Shown: positions 28,218-39,172, counted from the first letter of the stretch. The stretch is DNA of 64,000 nucleotides from Duganella sp. (GCA_026225475.1 JAMFSU010000009.1:91999-155998), one strand, 5' to 3'. The notes: generated by a model not told the origin, from the letters alone. Translations and numbers: made by a program.

Positions 28218-28723
28218 ACCGTATTCGCCTTCAGTTACGCACTGGTTTCACCACTCCCGTACTCCGCATCATCGCAGCGCTGCCAGCATTGATTGCTGGC
28301 GTTGCGCATGCGACCGTTGATTCGCCAGCGCCGGCAGCAGCGGCAGCGGTCAGCAATGCAGCTGCCGGCTCCACCGCCAGCAGCGTGCTGACCATGCTGC
28401 TCGGCCTGGTCGCAGTATTGGGATTAATGGCAGCGCTGGCATGGCTGTTCAAGCGCAGTGGGCTGGCCAAAGGGATCAGTAGCAATGCCGTCGCAAAGAT
28501 CGTCGGCGGCGTCAGCGTCGGCACGCGCGAACGCGTGATGGTCATCGAAGTAGCCGACCAATGGATCGTGATCGGTGTCGCGCCGGGACGCGTCAATACC
28601 TTGGCAACCATGCCGCGCCAGGAACATTTGGGCGCCACAGGTTCATCCACCGATGCCACACCAGCAGCCAATTTTTCGTCCTGGCTGAAACAAACAATCG
28701 ACAAACGTAATGGCCGCAGCTAA
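28214..28723 (+). CDS. fliO: Flagellar biosynthesis protein FliO
   Basis: A 169-residue membrane protein that helps assemble the FliP ring. An N-terminal hydrophobic signal-like stretch, an Ala/Pro-rich segment and a transmembrane helix ([20 protein letters not shown], about 56-76) precede the conserved [25 protein letters not shown] segment (shown here in two parts: [16 protein letters not shown] and [11 protein letters not shown]). Position between fliN and fliP supports the call. Overlaps both neighbours. Confidence 0.92.
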   Translation: MNRIRLQLRTGFTTPVLRIIAALPALIAGVAHATVDSPAPAAAAAVSNAAAGSTASSVLTMLLGLVAVLGLMAALAWLFKRSGLAKGISSNAVAKIVGGVSVGTRERVMVIEVADQWIVIGVAPGRVNTLATMPRQEHLGATGSSTDATPAANFSSWLKQTIDKRNGRS

Positions 28724-29486
28724 ACACCCCCTTTCGGCCTTGCATTTGCATCAATGGCGACGCTGGTTACCGATCTTGCTATTGTGTCTGCCGCTGGCAG
28801 CCGCAGCCCAGCAAGGCTTGCCGGCCTTCACCAGCACCCCATCGGCAGGCGGTGGACAGACCTACAATCTCAGCATCCAGACGATGCTGTTGCTGACCTC
28901 GCTGTCCTTCATTCCGGCCGCGCTATTGATGATGACCAGTTTCACGCGCATCATCATCGTGCTGTCGCTGATGCGTCAGGCGCTCGGCACCCAATCGACG
29001 CCACCGACCCAGGTGCTGGTCGGTCTGGCCTTGTTCCTGACCTTATTCGTGATGGGGCCGGTGTTTGACAAGATTTATGTCGATGCCTATCAGCCATTTG
29101 CAGCCGACAAGATCTCGATCATCGAAGCGATGGACAAAGGCGCTGGCCCGCTCAAGGAATTCATGCTCAAGCAGACCCGTCAGGCCGATCTGGCACTGTA
29201 CGTCAAGCTGTCGCACAATCCCGATCTGCAAGGTCCGGAAGATGTGCCGCTACGTCTGCTGGTCCCCGCCTTCGTCACCAGCGAACTGAAAACCGCCTTC
29301 CAGATCAGCTTCGCCATCTTCATTCCGTTTCTGATCATTGACATGGTGGTCGCCAGTATTCTGATGTCGATGGGTATGATGATGATGTCGCCAGCGATCG
29401 TTTCGCTGCCGTTCAAGCTGATGCTATTCGTGCTGGTCGATGGCTGGCAGTTGTTGATCGGTTCCCTGGCGGAAAGCTTTTATTAA
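28710..29486 (+). CDS. fliP: Flagellar export gate protein FliP
   Basis: A 258-residue core subunit of the export gate (FliP5FliQ4FliR1). A signal peptide (about 1-35, [16 protein letters not shown]) precedes several helices; family motifs include [20 protein letters not shown] and [20 protein letters not shown]. Overlaps the end of fliO by 14 bases. Confidence 0.97.
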   Translation: MAAAKHPLSALHLHQWRRWLPILLLCLPLAAAAQQGLPAFTSTPSAGGGQTYNLSIQTMLLLTSLSFIPAALLMMTSFTRIIIVLSLMRQALGTQSTPPTQVLVGLALFLTLFVMGPVFDKIYVDAYQPFAADKISIIEAMDKGAGPLKEFMLKQTRQADLALYVKLSHNPDLQGPEDVPLRLLVPAFVTSELKTAFQISFAIFIPFLIIDMVVASILMSMGMMMMSPAIVSLPFKLMLFVLVDGWQLLIGSLAESFY

Positions 29487-29495
29487 GGCACGACC

Positions 29496-29765
29496 ATGAC
29501 ACCCGAAAGCGTAATGACTCTTGGCCGCCATGCCATCGAAGTGACCCTGCTAATCGCAGCACCGATGCTGCTGACGGCGTTGGTGATCGGCCTGATCGTC
29601 AGTATTTTCCAGGCCGCCACCCAGATCAATGAAGCCACGCTGACCTTCATCCCCAAACTGGTCGGGGTATTTTTGGCGCTGATCATTGCCGGCCCGTGGA
29701 TGCTGGAAGTAATGGTCGATTACATGCGCCTCATGTTCAGCAGCATTCCCGCGATGGTGCAGTAA
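29496..29765 (+). CDS. fliQ: Flagellar export gate protein FliQ
   Basis: An 89-residue two-helix gate subunit. TPESVMTLGRHAIEVTLLIA and QAATQINEATLTFIPKL are diagnostic. GGCACGACC lies upstream; only a weak ribosome-binding site is seen, consistent with coupling to fliP. Confidence 0.97.
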   Translation: MTPESVMTLGRHAIEVTLLIAAPMLLTALVIGLIVSIFQAATQINEATLTFIPKLVGVFLALIIAGPWMLEVMVDYMRLMFSSIPAMVQ

Positions 29766-29826
29766 CAGTGCTGCCCAGGCACGCTATGGGCGGCCTGCTT
29801 GCGCCCCCTTTGCCACCCCGCCCGTT

Positions 29827-30630
29827 ATGATCAACGTTACCAGCACCCAACTCGCCATCTGGGTTGCCTCGTTCCTGTGGCCGCTCACACGCGTGCTCGG
29901 CTTGCTGGCCGTGGCGCCACCGTTCGGCAGTTCCAGCGTGCCGATGCTGGTCAAACTGCTGCTGGGCGTCATGATTTCCGTCGTGATCGCCCCTAGCGTG
30001 CCAGTACCGCCAGCGCTTGACCCGGCCTCACTGACCGGCTTGCTGATTCTAGCCGAACAAATGGTCATCGGCCTGGCCATGGGATTTTCCGTGCGTCTGG
30101 TGTTTGCTGCCGTCGAAATGGCCGGCGAACTGATTTCTTCCACCATGGGCCTGGGATTTGCGGTGTTCTTCGATCCGCTGTCGCAAGGCCGCTCCTCAGC
30201 CATCAGCCAGATGCTGGCGCTGCTGGCGACGTTGGTATTTCTGAGCATTAACGGCCACCTGATCCTGATTGCCGTGATGGCCGACAGCTTCAATACTCTG
30301 CCCATTACTGCCGCGCCAATCACCGCAGAAGGCTTTCATTATCTAGCCCTGTCCAGTGCGCGTATTTTCAGCATGGGGCTGCAATTGTCACTGCCGGTGG
30401 TGGTCACGCTGCTGATGACCAATATCGCCTTGGGTGTACTCACCCGCTCGGCACCGCAACTAAATCTGTTCGGCATCGGCTTTCCGATCACCATGGTGGT
30501 CGGTTTTCTATTGATCGCCATCTGCCTGCCTTACATGCTCACGCCGCTGCAACATTACCTGGCCGACGCCGTCGATCTGGTGCGCACGCTGGGCGGCATG
30601 GCCACCATACCGCCGATGCCCAAGCGCTAG
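29827..30630 (+). CDS. fliR: Flagellar export gate protein FliR
   Basis: A 267-residue polytopic gate subunit. Conserved features include FLWPLTRVLGLLAVAPPFGS, GFSVRLVFAAVEMAGELIS and MGLGFAVFFDPLSQG. It is the last gene of the fliF operon. The 221 bp that follow contain only a small GCTGT/ACAGC hairpin without a T run, so no clear terminator marks the end of the operon. Confidence 0.97.
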   Translation: MINVTSTQLAIWVASFLWPLTRVLGLLAVAPPFGSSSVPMLVKLLLGVMISVVIAPSVPVPPALDPASLTGLLILAEQMVIGLAMGFSVRLVFAAVEMAGELISSTMGLGFAVFFDPLSQGRSSAISQMLALLATLVFLSINGHLILIAVMADSFNTLPITAAPITAEGFHYLALSSARIFSMGLQLSLPVVVTLLMTNIALGVLTRSAPQLNLFGIGFPITMVVGFLLIAICLPYMLTPLQHYLADAVDLVRTLGGMATIPPMPKR

Positions 30631-30851
30631 CGGACTTGCTTGAAACGGGCAAGAACACGGCTGTGATTTACAGCTAAATTACAGATATTTTGCACTTCTT
30701 AACTTTTGTGAGCCCAGTTCACAGGCAAACTCCAAGCTCTGCTTAGTGATGTCATCGTTATTTTCCAGGTAGTTTCCGGGAGCCAGTCCCACCCTCAAGC
30801 AGTTTTCCCGCGTCGCCAGCGCGAGCCACCTTGTACCCACTGTTATTGCGC

Positions 30852-32090
30852 ATGCATATCCGCCCGAAAAAATTCGTCAAATTAGCTGTCATCGCCTTTG
30901 CAATCATCATTGCCCTGGTGATCGTCAAATTGAGCTTCTTTCCCTCGCACACCCCGCCCAGTTATCTGACTGCCATCGTCGCCACGCGAGATATCCAGGA
31001 CACGGTGCTGGCCAGCGGCACCATCAAGGCGTTTCAGAAAGTCAGCGTCGGTTCGCAGGCCTCCGGACAGATCAAGTCGCTCAAGGTTGTACTCGGCGAA
31101 CATGTCAAAAAAGGCCAATTGGTGGCAGAGATTGATGCACTGACCCAGGTCAATGCACTCAAGACCGCCGAAGCCAATGTCGACAACCTGCGCGCGCAAT
31201 TGCAATCCAAGCAAGTCACCTTGAAGCAGGCGCAATTGGCCTACAACCGGCAGCAGCAAATGCGCAGCCATGACGCTATCTCGCAGGAAAACTTCGAAAC
31301 CGCTGAAGCCACACTGAACACTACCAAGAGCGATATTGCCGCACTCCTGGCACAGATCGATGCCGGCAAGATTTCGGTAGACACGGCCCGCGTCAGTCTC
31401 GGTTACACCAAGATCACGGCACCAATCGACGGCACTGTGGTGGCGATCGTGGCGCAGGAAGGCCAGACCGTCAACGCGGCGCAAAGCACGCCAACCATCA
31501 TCAAGGTGGCACGCATGGATGTGGTTACCGTCAAGGCACAGATTTCGGAAGCCGACATCACCCGCGTCAAAGCCGGACAGCGCGTCTACTTCACCATTCT
31601 GGGCGAGCCGGACAACCGTTATCAGACTACCTTGCGGGCGATCGAACCGGCGCCGGATTCGATCCTCGATGACGACACCTCATCAACCTCTTCCAGCGCG
31701 TCGAGTTCATCGAGTTCGTCGAGCAGCAGCTCGACGTCGACCGCAATCTATTACAACGGTTTGCTGGATGTACCCAACACCGATGGCAAGCTGCGCATTT
31801 CGATGACTACCCAGGTCAACATCATACTCAGCGAAGCCAAGCGGGCATTGGTGGTGCCATCCACTGCGCTGGGCGAGCGCGATAGCGACGGCCGCTATAC
31901 GGTGCAGGTCCTCGACGCCGACGGCAAAGCCGCGCTGCGTAAAGTGAAGATTGGTATCAACACCAATGCCAGCGTGCAAATCCTCGACGGCCTGCGCGCC
32001 GGCGAACGGGTCGTCATCGGCACCAGCAGCGGCGCTGCCGACGCAGCGGAATCAACCAACAAACACCGCGGTCCGCCGCCGATGATGTAA
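30852..32090 (+). CDS. macA: Efflux RND/ABC transporter periplasmic adaptor, MacA-like
   Basis: About 412 residues. An N-terminal membrane anchor ([20 protein letters not shown]) is followed by the lipoyl half-motif ([20 protein letters not shown]), a long coiled-coil hairpin (about 95-165) and the second lipoyl half ([18 protein letters not shown]). A serine-rich run (about 277-300) precedes [12 protein letters not shown], also seen in MacA relatives. A TTG seven codons upstream is an alternative start. It bridges MacB to an outer-membrane channel for export of macrolides, lipopeptides or haem-like compounds; the substrate here is unknown. Confidence 0.92.
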   Translation: MHIRPKKFVKLAVIAFAIIIALVIVKLSFFPSHTPPSYLTAIVATRDIQDTVLASGTIKAFQKVSVGSQASGQIKSLKVVLGEHVKKGQLVAEIDALTQVNALKTAEANVDNLRAQLQSKQVTLKQAQLAYNRQQQMRSHDAISQENFETAEATLNTTKSDIAALLAQIDAGKISVDTARVSLGYTKITAPIDGTVVAIVAQEGQTVNAAQSTPTIIKVARMDVVTVKAQISEADITRVKAGQRVYFTILGEPDNRYQTTLRAIEPAPDSILDDDTSSTSSSASSSSSSSSSSSTSTAIYYNGLLDVPNTDGKLRISMTTQVNIILSEAKRALVVPSTALGERDSDGRYTVQVLDADGKAALRKVKIGINTNASVQILDGLRAGERVVIGTSSGAADAAESTNKHRGPPPMM

Positions 32091-32100
32091 GCGGGTCGGC

Positions 32101-34056
32101 ATGACTACTCCTTTACTTGAACTGCGCGCGCTGTATCGCGAATTTCCGGCCGGTGATCAAACCATCACCGTGCTCAACAATGTCAATCTGCGTATCAACG
32201 CAGGGGAAATGCTGGCCATCGTCGGCGCTTCCGGATCCGGCAAATCGACGTTGATGAATATCCTCGGCTGCCTCGACAAACCCAGTCATGGCAGCTACCT
32301 GGTCGATGGCCGCGAAACCGGCAATCTCGATCCCGACGCATTAGCGCAATTGCGGCGCGAACATTTCGGCTTCGTGTTCCAACGCTATCACCTGCTGTCG
32401 GACCTGACGGCGCTCGGCAATGTTGAGATCCCCTCCATTTATGCCGGTCGTGAACGCGGCGATCGTCAGGCACGCGCCAGCGCCTTGCTGAACAAGCTCG
32501 GCCTGGCCGACCGCATGCAGCACAAGCCCGGTCAATTGTCGGGCGGCCAGCAACAGCGCGTCAGTATTGCGCGTGCCTTGATGAATGGCGGTCAGGTGAT
32601 CCTGGCCGACGAACCGACCGGCGCGCTGGATACGCGCAGCGGCCAGGAAGTGATCAACATCCTCAAGGGCTTGCATGCGCAGGGCCACACCATCATCATC
32701 GTCACCCATGACATGCAGGTAGCCGAGCATACCCAGCGCATCATCGAAATCAGCGATGGCGTCATCATCGACGACCGTCCCAATAGCACCCAGCCCCCCC
32801 TACCACCGCAAGCACCAGAAGCCCGCAGCACCCGCGTGACCAGCCCCTGGCGCGCCAGTCTGGATCGTCTGGCGGAAGCTTTTCACATGTCGCTGCTGGC
32901 CATGAATGCGCATCGCCTGCGGACTTTCCTGACCATGCTCGGCATCATCATCGGGATCGCCTCGGTGGTCTCGGTGGTGGCGCTCGGCGCCGGTTCGCGC
33001 GAACGCATCCTCAAAGATATCAGCGCCATGGGTACCAACACCATCGATATCTTTCCCGGCAGCGACTTCGGCGACATGAAGTCGGCCGCGATCCAGACGC
33101 TGGTGCCGGCCGATGCCGATGCACTGGCCGAACAGGATTACGTCGACAGCGTTACGCCGAGCGTATCGACCAGCTCCTCGGTGCGCTATCGCAATATCTC
33201 GGTCAGCGCCACCATCAGCGGTGTGGGCGAACAGTATTTCCGCGTGCGCGGGCTGGACATGACGCAAGGCCAAAGCTTCGACCGCGCCAGCGTCAACAAC
33301 CGCCGCCAGGATGTGGTGATCGATGCCAATACTTATGCCAAGCTGTTCCCCGATGGCAAAAATCCGCTGGGCGAAGTGATCTTCCTGGGCAGCGTGCCGT
33401 GCCGCATCATCGGCGTGACCAAGAAGCAGGAAAACGGCTTCGGCAACAATGACAGCCTCAATGTCTGGGTGCCCTACACCACTGCAATGAGCCGTTTGCT
33501 GGGACAGAATTACCTCAAGGGCATTACCGTGCGGGTCAGCGATGCGGTGGCACCATCTGCGGCCGAGCAAGGCATCATCAAGCTAATGACGCTGCGCCAC
33601 CGCACCAAGGACTTCTATGTCTTCAACACCGACAGCATCCGCAAGACCATCGAAAAAACCACCGCCACGCTGACGCTGCTGGTGTCGATGATTGCCATCA
33701 TCTCGCTGATCGTCGGCGGTATCGGCGTGATGAATATCATGCTGGTCTCGGTCACCGAGCGTACCCGCGAAATCGGCGTGCGCATGGCCGTCGGCGCGCG
33801 CCAGAGCGACATCATGCAACAGTTCCTGATTGAAGCAGTGCTGGTCTGCCTGTCCGGTGGCTTGCTGGGGGTGTTGCTGGCACTGTCGTTCGGGCTGCTG
33901 TTCGCCAGCTTCAGCAGCAACTTTGCAATGGTGTACTCGACTACCTCGATCGTCTCTGCCTTCGCTTGCTCCACCCTGATTGGCGTGGTCTTCGGTTTCC
34001 TGCCAGCGCGCAATGCCGCGCAGCTCGATCCAGTCGACGCGCTTTCGAGAGAATAA
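32101..34056 (+). CDS. macB: MacB-type ABC transporter (ATPase-permease fusion)
   Basis: A 651-residue inner-membrane ABC protein. The N-terminal ATPase has Walker [10 protein letters not shown] (about 40-48), signature LSGGQQQR (about 143-150), Walker [13 protein letters not shown] and the switch His in IVTHD. After a proline-rich linker come a helix (about 275-300), a large periplasmic MacB_PCD domain, and three C-terminal helices of the FtsX fold ([25 protein letters not shown] is the usual signature, seen here as [15 protein letters not shown]). It drives substrates from the periplasm through an OM channel. Ten bases after macA; overlaps the next gene. Confidence 0.95.
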   Translation: MTTPLLELRALYREFPAGDQTITVLNNVNLRINAGEMLAIVGASGSGKSTLMNILGCLDKPSHGSYLVDGRETGNLDPDALAQLRREHFGFVFQRYHLLSDLTALGNVEIPSIYAGRERGDRQARASALLNKLGLADRMQHKPGQLSGGQQQRVSIARALMNGGQVILADEPTGALDTRSGQEVINILKGLHAQGHTIIIVTHDMQVAEHTQRIIEISDGVIIDDRPNSTQPPLPPQAPEARSTRVTSPWRASLDRLAEAFHMSLLAMNAHRLRTFLTMLGIIIGIASVVSVVALGAGSRERILKDISAMGTNTIDIFPGSDFGDMKSAAIQTLVPADADALAEQDYVDSVTPSVSTSSSVRYRNISVSATISGVGEQYFRVRGLDMTQGQSFDRASVNNRRQDVVIDANTYAKLFPDGKNPLGEVIFLGSVPCRIIGVTKKQENGFGNNDSLNVWVPYTTAMSRLLGQNYLKGITVRVSDAVAPSAAEQGIIKLMTLRHRTKDFYVFNTDSIRKTIEKTTATLTLLVSMIAIISLIVGGIGVMNIMLVSVTERTREIGVRMAVGARQSDIMQQFLIEAVLVCLSGGLLGVLLALSFGLLFASFSSNFAMVYSTTSIVSAFACSTLIGVVFGFLPARNAAQLDPVDALSRE

Positions 34057-35504
34057 TGAAGAAGCAATTCCACTCCCCGTACCATTTGCTCAAACCGCTG
34101 GCCGCCATGTTGTTGGCCGCCAACCTGTTATCGGCCTGCAGCGGCCTGGTGCGCACGCCCTATGTCGCACCCACTACCAGCCTGCCGACCAGTTGGCGCA
34201 ATCAGCACGCCAGTGCGACAACCAACCCCAGCAACGACCAATGGTGGCAACAGTTCGGCGACGCCGAGCTCGACCGGCTCATCGAACAAGTCCTGCGCCG
34301 CAACAACAACCTGGCCGTGGCCAGCATCAAGGTCAAGCGCGCCCAGCTCGAAGCCGGTATCTACAGCGATGCCCGCCTGCCTGCACTCAGTTCCAGCACT
34401 AGCACCAGCTACAACCGTTATCTGCGCAATGACCGCAGCAGCTACAAGAGCAGCTCCACTGCGGTCACACTCAGTTATGAAGCCGATCTGTGGGGCAAGC
34501 TGGGCAGTCAGTACGATGCGAAAAAATGGGAAGCGATTGCCACCGAACAGGATCGCGCCAGCACCGCATTGACGCTGATCGGCACCACCGCGGATCTGTA
34601 CTGGCAAATTGCCTATCTGAACCAGCGCCTGAGCCTGAGCGCCGACAGCATCGCCTATGCCGAGAAAACGCTAGCACTGGTACGCACGCAATATCAGGCC
34701 GGTTATGTATCGTCGCTGGAACTGCTAACGGCAGAACAGAATCTGGCCACCCAGCAAAGCAGCACCCACGATCTGCAACAGCAACTGGTGGAAGCCAACA
34801 ATGCGCTCGCAATCCTGTTCGATGGCCCGCCCGGAGACAGCTTTGCCGACCCGCAGCGCATGCCGGAACACGATTTGCCCGCCATACCAGCCGGGGTACC
34901 GGCCGAGTTGCTGGCGCGCCGTCCCGATCTGCGCGCCGCCGAATTACGTCTGCGCGAATCGCTCGCCACAGTAGACGCCACACGCGCCAGCTATTATCCG
35001 AGCCTGACGCTGACCGCCGCCGCCGGTGGCAGTAGCGTCGATTTGCGCAATGTCTTGCTCAATCCCATCGGCACGCTCGGCGCCGGCCTGACGCTGCCGT
35101 TCCTGCAATGGACGCAGATGCAATTGAACATCAAGGTCTCGCAAGCCGATGATGAAAGTGCGGTGGTGACGTTCCGGCAAACACTGTATGCCGCCCTGGC
35201 CGATGTTGAAAACGCCTTGTCGGCGCGCAGCCACTACGCCGAACAGGCACGCCTGCTGGAACAGAATCTGCAAGCCGCACGTGCCACGGAACGCTTGTAC
35301 GAATGGCGTTACCGCAGCGGTTACTCCGCGCTCAAGGACTGGCTCGACGCACAGGAAACCCGCCGTACTGCCGAAGTGACGCTGGCAGAAAACCGCTACA
35401 ACCGGCTGCTCAATCAGATGACCTTGTATCAGGCACTCGGTGGCGACGCACGCACCGATGCTGAACAACAAAGCGATCACAACGACGCTGTCGAGGAAAA
35501 ATAA
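34056..35504 (+). CDS. Outer-membrane efflux lipoprotein, NodT/TolC family
   Basis: A 482-residue channel protein starting with TAATG overlap to macB. The signal peptide ends in a lipobox LLSAC (about residues 23-27), so it is a lipoprotein of the NodT/OprM type rather than classical TolC. WWQQFGDAELDRLIEQVLRRN, RRPDLRAAELRLRE and the C-terminal YEWRYRSGYSALKDWLDAQ are family signatures. The frame is open 30 codons upstream inside macB, but no signal would result. Third member of the tripartite MacA-MacB export cassette. Confidence 0.93.
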   Translation: MKKQFHSPYHLLKPLAAMLLAANLLSACSGLVRTPYVAPTTSLPTSWRNQHASATTNPSNDQWWQQFGDAELDRLIEQVLRRNNNLAVASIKVKRAQLEAGIYSDARLPALSSSTSTSYNRYLRNDRSSYKSSSTAVTLSYEADLWGKLGSQYDAKKWEAIATEQDRASTALTLIGTTADLYWQIAYLNQRLSLSADSIAYAEKTLALVRTQYQAGYVSSLELLTAEQNLATQQSSTHDLQQQLVEANNALAILFDGPPGDSFADPQRMPEHDLPAIPAGVPAELLARRPDLRAAELRLRESLATVDATRASYYPSLTLTAAAGGSSVDLRNVLLNPIGTLGAGLTLPFLQWTQMQLNIKVSQADDESAVVTFRQTLYAALADVENALSARSHYAEQARLLEQNLQAARATERLYEWRYRSGYSALKDWLDAQETRRTAEVTLAENRYNRLLNQMTLYQALGGDARTDAEQQSDHNDAVEEK

Positions 35505-35531
35505 AAACCCAAGGTAAATGGACTGCAGACA

Positions 35532-35556
35532 CCGGGCGCGCAGCAAGCACGCCCGG
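35532..35556. other. Hairpin between the efflux lipoprotein gene and flgL
   Basis: CCGGGCG pairs with CGCCCGG around an 11-base loop in the 60-bp convergent gap. No T run on either strand; possibly a weak terminator for both genes. Confidence 0.45.
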
Positions 35557-35564
35557 CCGGGGGA

Positions 35565-36698
35565 TTACTTCAGATAATTGAGCAGCGACAGATTGCTGGT
35601 ATTGACGAACACTTTCTGCGCCGCTTGCAGGTACTGCGATTGCAAGCCCAACTGGCTGATCAGGTCGGTCACGTCGGTGCCATTGCGGCCCAGCAAATCG
35701 TTGGTAGTCTGGGTGTATTGCTCATTGAGCACCTTGCCCTGTGCTTCCAGATTATCGAGTTCATTCTGGCGCGCACCAACCGAAGCGGTGGCCGCCTCGA
35801 TATTGCTCATCTGCTTGTCGATTGAGCTGCCAAATGTACCCAGACTGCGCGTGAGCGCAGCCTGACTGCCAGGGATCGGCGTACGCGCAGCATTGGCCTT
35901 GTCCGCCAACAGCTTGGCATTGTCTGCCTGTGCCATCAGCGTCAGGTAATTTTCATCAGTCGGCCTGGCCGCTTTCAATGCCGCTTCCGCATCCATGAAG
36001 TCCGCAATCGGACGCGCGCCGGAACCCGGAGGAAATTCAAACGAGCGCGCCGCCAGATCATCGGCCTTGTTGGCCTCTTCAGTGGTTGGAATGGCCAGCA
36101 AGGTGATCAGACTTTGCATCATCTTGAAGGTATCTTGACCATTGCCCTGGAAAATCGCCTGACCGGACACACTCACTTCCATGTTGCGCGTGGAATCAAC
36201 TTGCAGCGTCTGCGCACCCTGATCACCGTTGTAGACGATGTGGCCGCCTTCATCAAACGTGAATGGTTGCGTCGTGCCCTTAAAACCGGCAAACACAAAG
36301 TTGCCCAAACCGTCGGTAGCATTGGCAAAGCCCAGCATTTCACGCAGATTGCCGCGCAATTCGGTCGCCATATTAGCGCGTTCGTCATTGGAGAACGCCG
36401 CATTGCCGGCCTGGATCACGTTCGACTTGATCTTGGACATCATGTCGGTAATGCCGGTCAAGGAGCTGCTGACGGTGGCCAGTGAACTATTGGCATTGTT
36501 GCGATTGATCGAAAACTGACTATTGAGCGCCTGCGTTTGCGACAAATCGAGCGCACGTGCGGCGGCCACCGGATCGTCCGATGGCAGCAGCACTTTTTGC
36601 TGCGCGTTGACCTGTTGCGAGAGCTTGTTGATGGCACCCTGCTTGTTGGTCAATACGGTATTGCTCTGGTCGTAAAGCGTATTGGTGCTAATGCGCAT
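35565..36698 (-). CDS. flgL: Flagellar hook-filament junction protein FlgL (HAP3)
   Basis: A 377-residue junction protein between FlgK and the flagellin filament. The N-terminus MRISTNTLYDQS...KLSQQVNAQQKVLLPSDDPVAAARAL fits FlgL and shows the flagellin-like D0 helix; the C-terminus ends LSLLNYLK, as flagellins do. Longer than the 317-residue E. coli protein. Last gene of the minus-strand flg block, 18 bp after flgK. Confidence 0.95.
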   Translation of the reverse strand: MRISTNTLYDQSNTVLTNKQGAINKLSQQVNAQQKVLLPSDDPVAAARALDLSQTQALNSQFSINRNNANSSLATVSSSLTGITDMMSKIKSNVIQAGNAAFSNDERANMATELRGNLREMLGFANATDGLGNFVFAGFKGTTQPFTFDEGGHIVYNGDQGAQTLQVDSTRNMEVSVSGQAIFQGNGQDTFKMMQSLITLLAIPTTEEANKADDLAARSFEFPPGSGARPIADFMDAEAALKAARPTDENYLTLMAQADNAKLLADKANAARTPIPGSQAALTRSLGTFGSSIDKQMSNIEAATASVGARQNELDNLEAQGKVLNEQYTQTTNDLLGRNGTDVTDLISQLGLQSQYLQAAQKVFVNTSNLSLLNYLK

Positions 36699-36716
36699 GG
36701 CTGTATTCCTTAAAAC

Positions 36717-38987
36717 TTATCGACCGATGGTGAACAAGACGTTGAGCATATCGCTGGCCGCCTGAATGATCTTGGCCGCCGCCTGATAGGCGGTCTGGTT
36801 CTTGATCATATTGGCCAGCTCTTCATCCTGATTGACCCCGGATTCGGATTGCTGTTGTTGCTGAATCGATGTCAGACGCGCCTTTTCTGCGGTATTGGTG
36901 ACATTGATTTCATTGGTCTTGTTACCGATAGAACTGACCATTTGTGAGTAAGACCCCTGAAACGAGGTATTGCCGATCGTCATCGCCGTCTGCAAGGCAT
37001 TGAGCGCTTGCGCATTGCGATTGTCGATCACGCCATCCTTGTTGGTACCAACATAGAATTGGTCACCATTGGCTGGCTGGCCGGTAATCTTGAAACTCAT
37101 GCCAGCGGTGGTGAACTTGTCACCGGGCGTGAAATCGATCGGTGCACCGGCAGCAAATTTAGACGTAGTACCGTCGGTATGCGTAATCAACACTGCGGCC
37201 ATACCAGCCGAAGGAATGAACTGGCCGGTGGCATCATTGAAGGTCAGCGCCTGGCGCGTACCTGGTGGCAGCGGCGAATAGTCGTCATCGATCGAACCGG
37301 TCGAAATCGATGCAGTACCGGTATTGGCCGGCACCGGTGCGAACTTGTATTCGTCGCCGTCGGCCGGGGTGCCGCTGAGCACAAAGCTGACACCACCGCT
37401 GGAGATCGTTGCACCCGCAGTGTAGGGAATCGATGCACCAGTGGTACCGTCGCCATAGGTCTTGGTCACGCCATCGGGTGTCGTCACCGTCACAGTCGCA
37501 GCAGGCTCCAGCGACAACGAATTGCCGGTGGCGCTGTAGGTATAGGTTTGGGTCGCATTAGGCGTAAAGGCGTCCTTGTCAACCGTGGCCGAGGTCACCA
37601 CGCCGGTACCCTTGTTGCCGCTGACATCCATGCCCATCTCGGTGACCGCATTGCTTGACGTCAGGATCGGTGTTGCCGCAGCAATCAGTTGCGTGTTGTT
37701 AATAGCCACCTTGAGCGACGCCGCACCGGTGACGGTCGGCTTGATCATGAAACTGTCGCCGGCAGACATGGTTGGCGCCGCATAGGTCACACCATCGATG
37801 GTCACCGGGAAGCCACCACCACCAACTGCAGACGCATCGACCAGCGTGCGTTGACCATCGGACAGACGGGTAAAGGTATATTTGCTGCCATCGTAGCCGA
37901 GCTTGTAGTCGCTGTTGGTCAACTGCGAGGAATCGGTGATGGTAGCGGTCAAGGCACTACCGGCGGTGTTGCGGCTATCGCTGTACACGGTCGGCTTGCC
38001 AATCACGAAGAAATCGGTACCCGGCTTGCCGTTTTGATCTTGTCCCAGCTTGTGCTGGTCGTTGAAGGCGCTGCCGAGGGCAATGGCGACACGTCCAAGC
38101 GAGTTCTGTGCCATGTCCAGCGTTTCAGAACGATACTGCAAGGTGCCGCCGAGGCTGCCACCGGCGAAGGCATTATCCGGAATCAGCACGTTCCTGCCAT
38201 TGGTCAGATAGGAAATCTCCAGCCGGGTCGGATCATTGCTGGCCTTGGTGGCGACCAGCTTGGACACGGTATCGCCCAACACCAGCGGTTGGCCGGTGCC
38301 GATGAACACGCTCAGCGAACCATTATCCTGCGGCACCGTGGTGACCTTGACCATCTTGTTCAATTCAAGCACCGCTTGATCACGCTGGTCGAGCAAATCG
38401 TTCGGCGCCAAACCGCTGGCGCCAGCCGACTTCAGAATGGCCGAATTGAGCGCCTGAATCTGGTTGGCATAGGCGTTGATGGTGTCGACGCTGGTGGTGA
38501 TCTGGCTATTGACCGCATTGCGGCTTTGCGCCAGTTGATCATTGAGGCTCTGAAAGCGAGCCGACATGGTTTCTCCGGACGACAGCACGGCTTGCCGCGC
38601 ACCTTCGTTGTTCGGCGTCGAAGCCAGGTTTTGCAATGTCGTAAAGAAACCTTGCAGCGCCGGCGACAAACCTGCCGACGGATCAGCGACCAGATTATTG
38701 ATCTGGCCGATCTGCGCTGAATAAGAGTCGAGCGAGCTGCCCGTGGTCTGCGACGACAACACCTGTTTGTACAGGAAGTCATCATAGACCCGCTTGATGT
38801 TGCCAACTTCGGTACCTTGCCCGACAAAACCGTAGCCATAGTTAATGCCGCCAGCCGTTGCCTGCTCGACCACCTGACGGTTGTAACCGGGGGTGGTTGC
38901 ATTCGAAATGTTATGCCCGGTGGTCGCCTGTGCCGCCTGAGCGGCAGCAAGTGCACTTTGCCCGATGCTAAAGATGTTGGTTGCCAT
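36717..38987 (-). CDS. flgK: Flagellar hook-associated protein FlgK (HAP1)
   Basis: A 756-residue first junction protein on the hook. The N-terminal rod-type helix (ALAAAQAAQATTGHNISNA, then TPGYNRQVV) and the C-terminus (NQDEELANMIKNQTAYQAAAK, then IQAASDMLNVLF) are conserved. The middle, about 300-650, is much longer than in E. coli (547 residues in total) and contains repeated beta-rich segments with GDEYKF and GDQFYV motifs. A sigma-28 promoter lies directly upstream at 39017-39043. Confidence 0.95.
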   Translation of the reverse strand: MATNIFSIGQSALAAAQAAQATTGHNISNATTPGYNRQVVEQATAGGINYGYGFVGQGTEVGNIKRVYDDFLYKQVLSSQTTGSSLDSYSAQIGQINNLVADPSAGLSPALQGFFTTLQNLASTPNNEGARQAVLSSGETMSARFQSLNDQLAQSRNAVNSQITTSVDTINAYANQIQALNSAILKSAGASGLAPNDLLDQRDQAVLELNKMVKVTTVPQDNGSLSVFIGTGQPLVLGDTVSKLVATKASNDPTRLEISYLTNGRNVLIPDNAFAGGSLGGTLQYRSETLDMAQNSLGRVAIALGSAFNDQHKLGQDQNGKPGTDFFVIGKPTVYSDSRNTAGSALTATITDSSQLTNSDYKLGYDGSKYTFTRLSDGQRTLVDASAVGGGGFPVTIDGVTYAAPTMSAGDSFMIKPTVTGAASLKVAINNTQLIAAATPILTSSNAVTEMGMDVSGNKGTGVVTSATVDKDAFTPNATQTYTYSATGNSLSLEPAATVTVTTPDGVTKTYGDGTTGASIPYTAGATISSGGVSFVLSGTPADGDEYKFAPVPANTGTASISTGSIDDDYSPLPPGTRQALTFNDATGQFIPSAGMAAVLITHTDGTTSKFAAGAPIDFTPGDKFTTAGMSFKITGQPANGDQFYVGTNKDGVIDNRNAQALNALQTAMTIGNTSFQGSYSQMVSSIGNKTNEINVTNTAEKARLTSIQQQQQSESGVNQDEELANMIKNQTAYQAAAKIIQAASDMLNVLFTIGR

Positions 38988-39016
38988 GCTCTATTTTCTT
39001 TAACGGAATATCATGA

Positions 39017-39043
39017 TCAACGGCAGTTTGCCGGGAAACTTTA
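39017..39043 (-). promoter_or_regulatory. Sigma-28 (FliA) promoter of flgK-flgL
   Basis: Read on the minus strand: TAAAGTTT, 11 bases, GCCGTTGA. The -35 is perfect and the -10 matches six of eight. About 30 bp before the flgK ATG. Confidence 0.75.
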
Positions 39044-39172
39044 GTTACGCCTCGAATCAATGTCGAGGGCATAAACCACGGTTTATCCGCAGCAAAGGAG
39101 CGTATTTTGGTACTTGGTGCTGTATGAGCAACAAGCGCAGATGCAATCGACAGTCGCTGGCCGCTGCCTCGA

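Noticed and set aside
30700..30725. TGTGA...TCACA repeat upstream of macA
   Set aside because: The spacer is seven rather than six bases and no nearby promoter elements were recognised.
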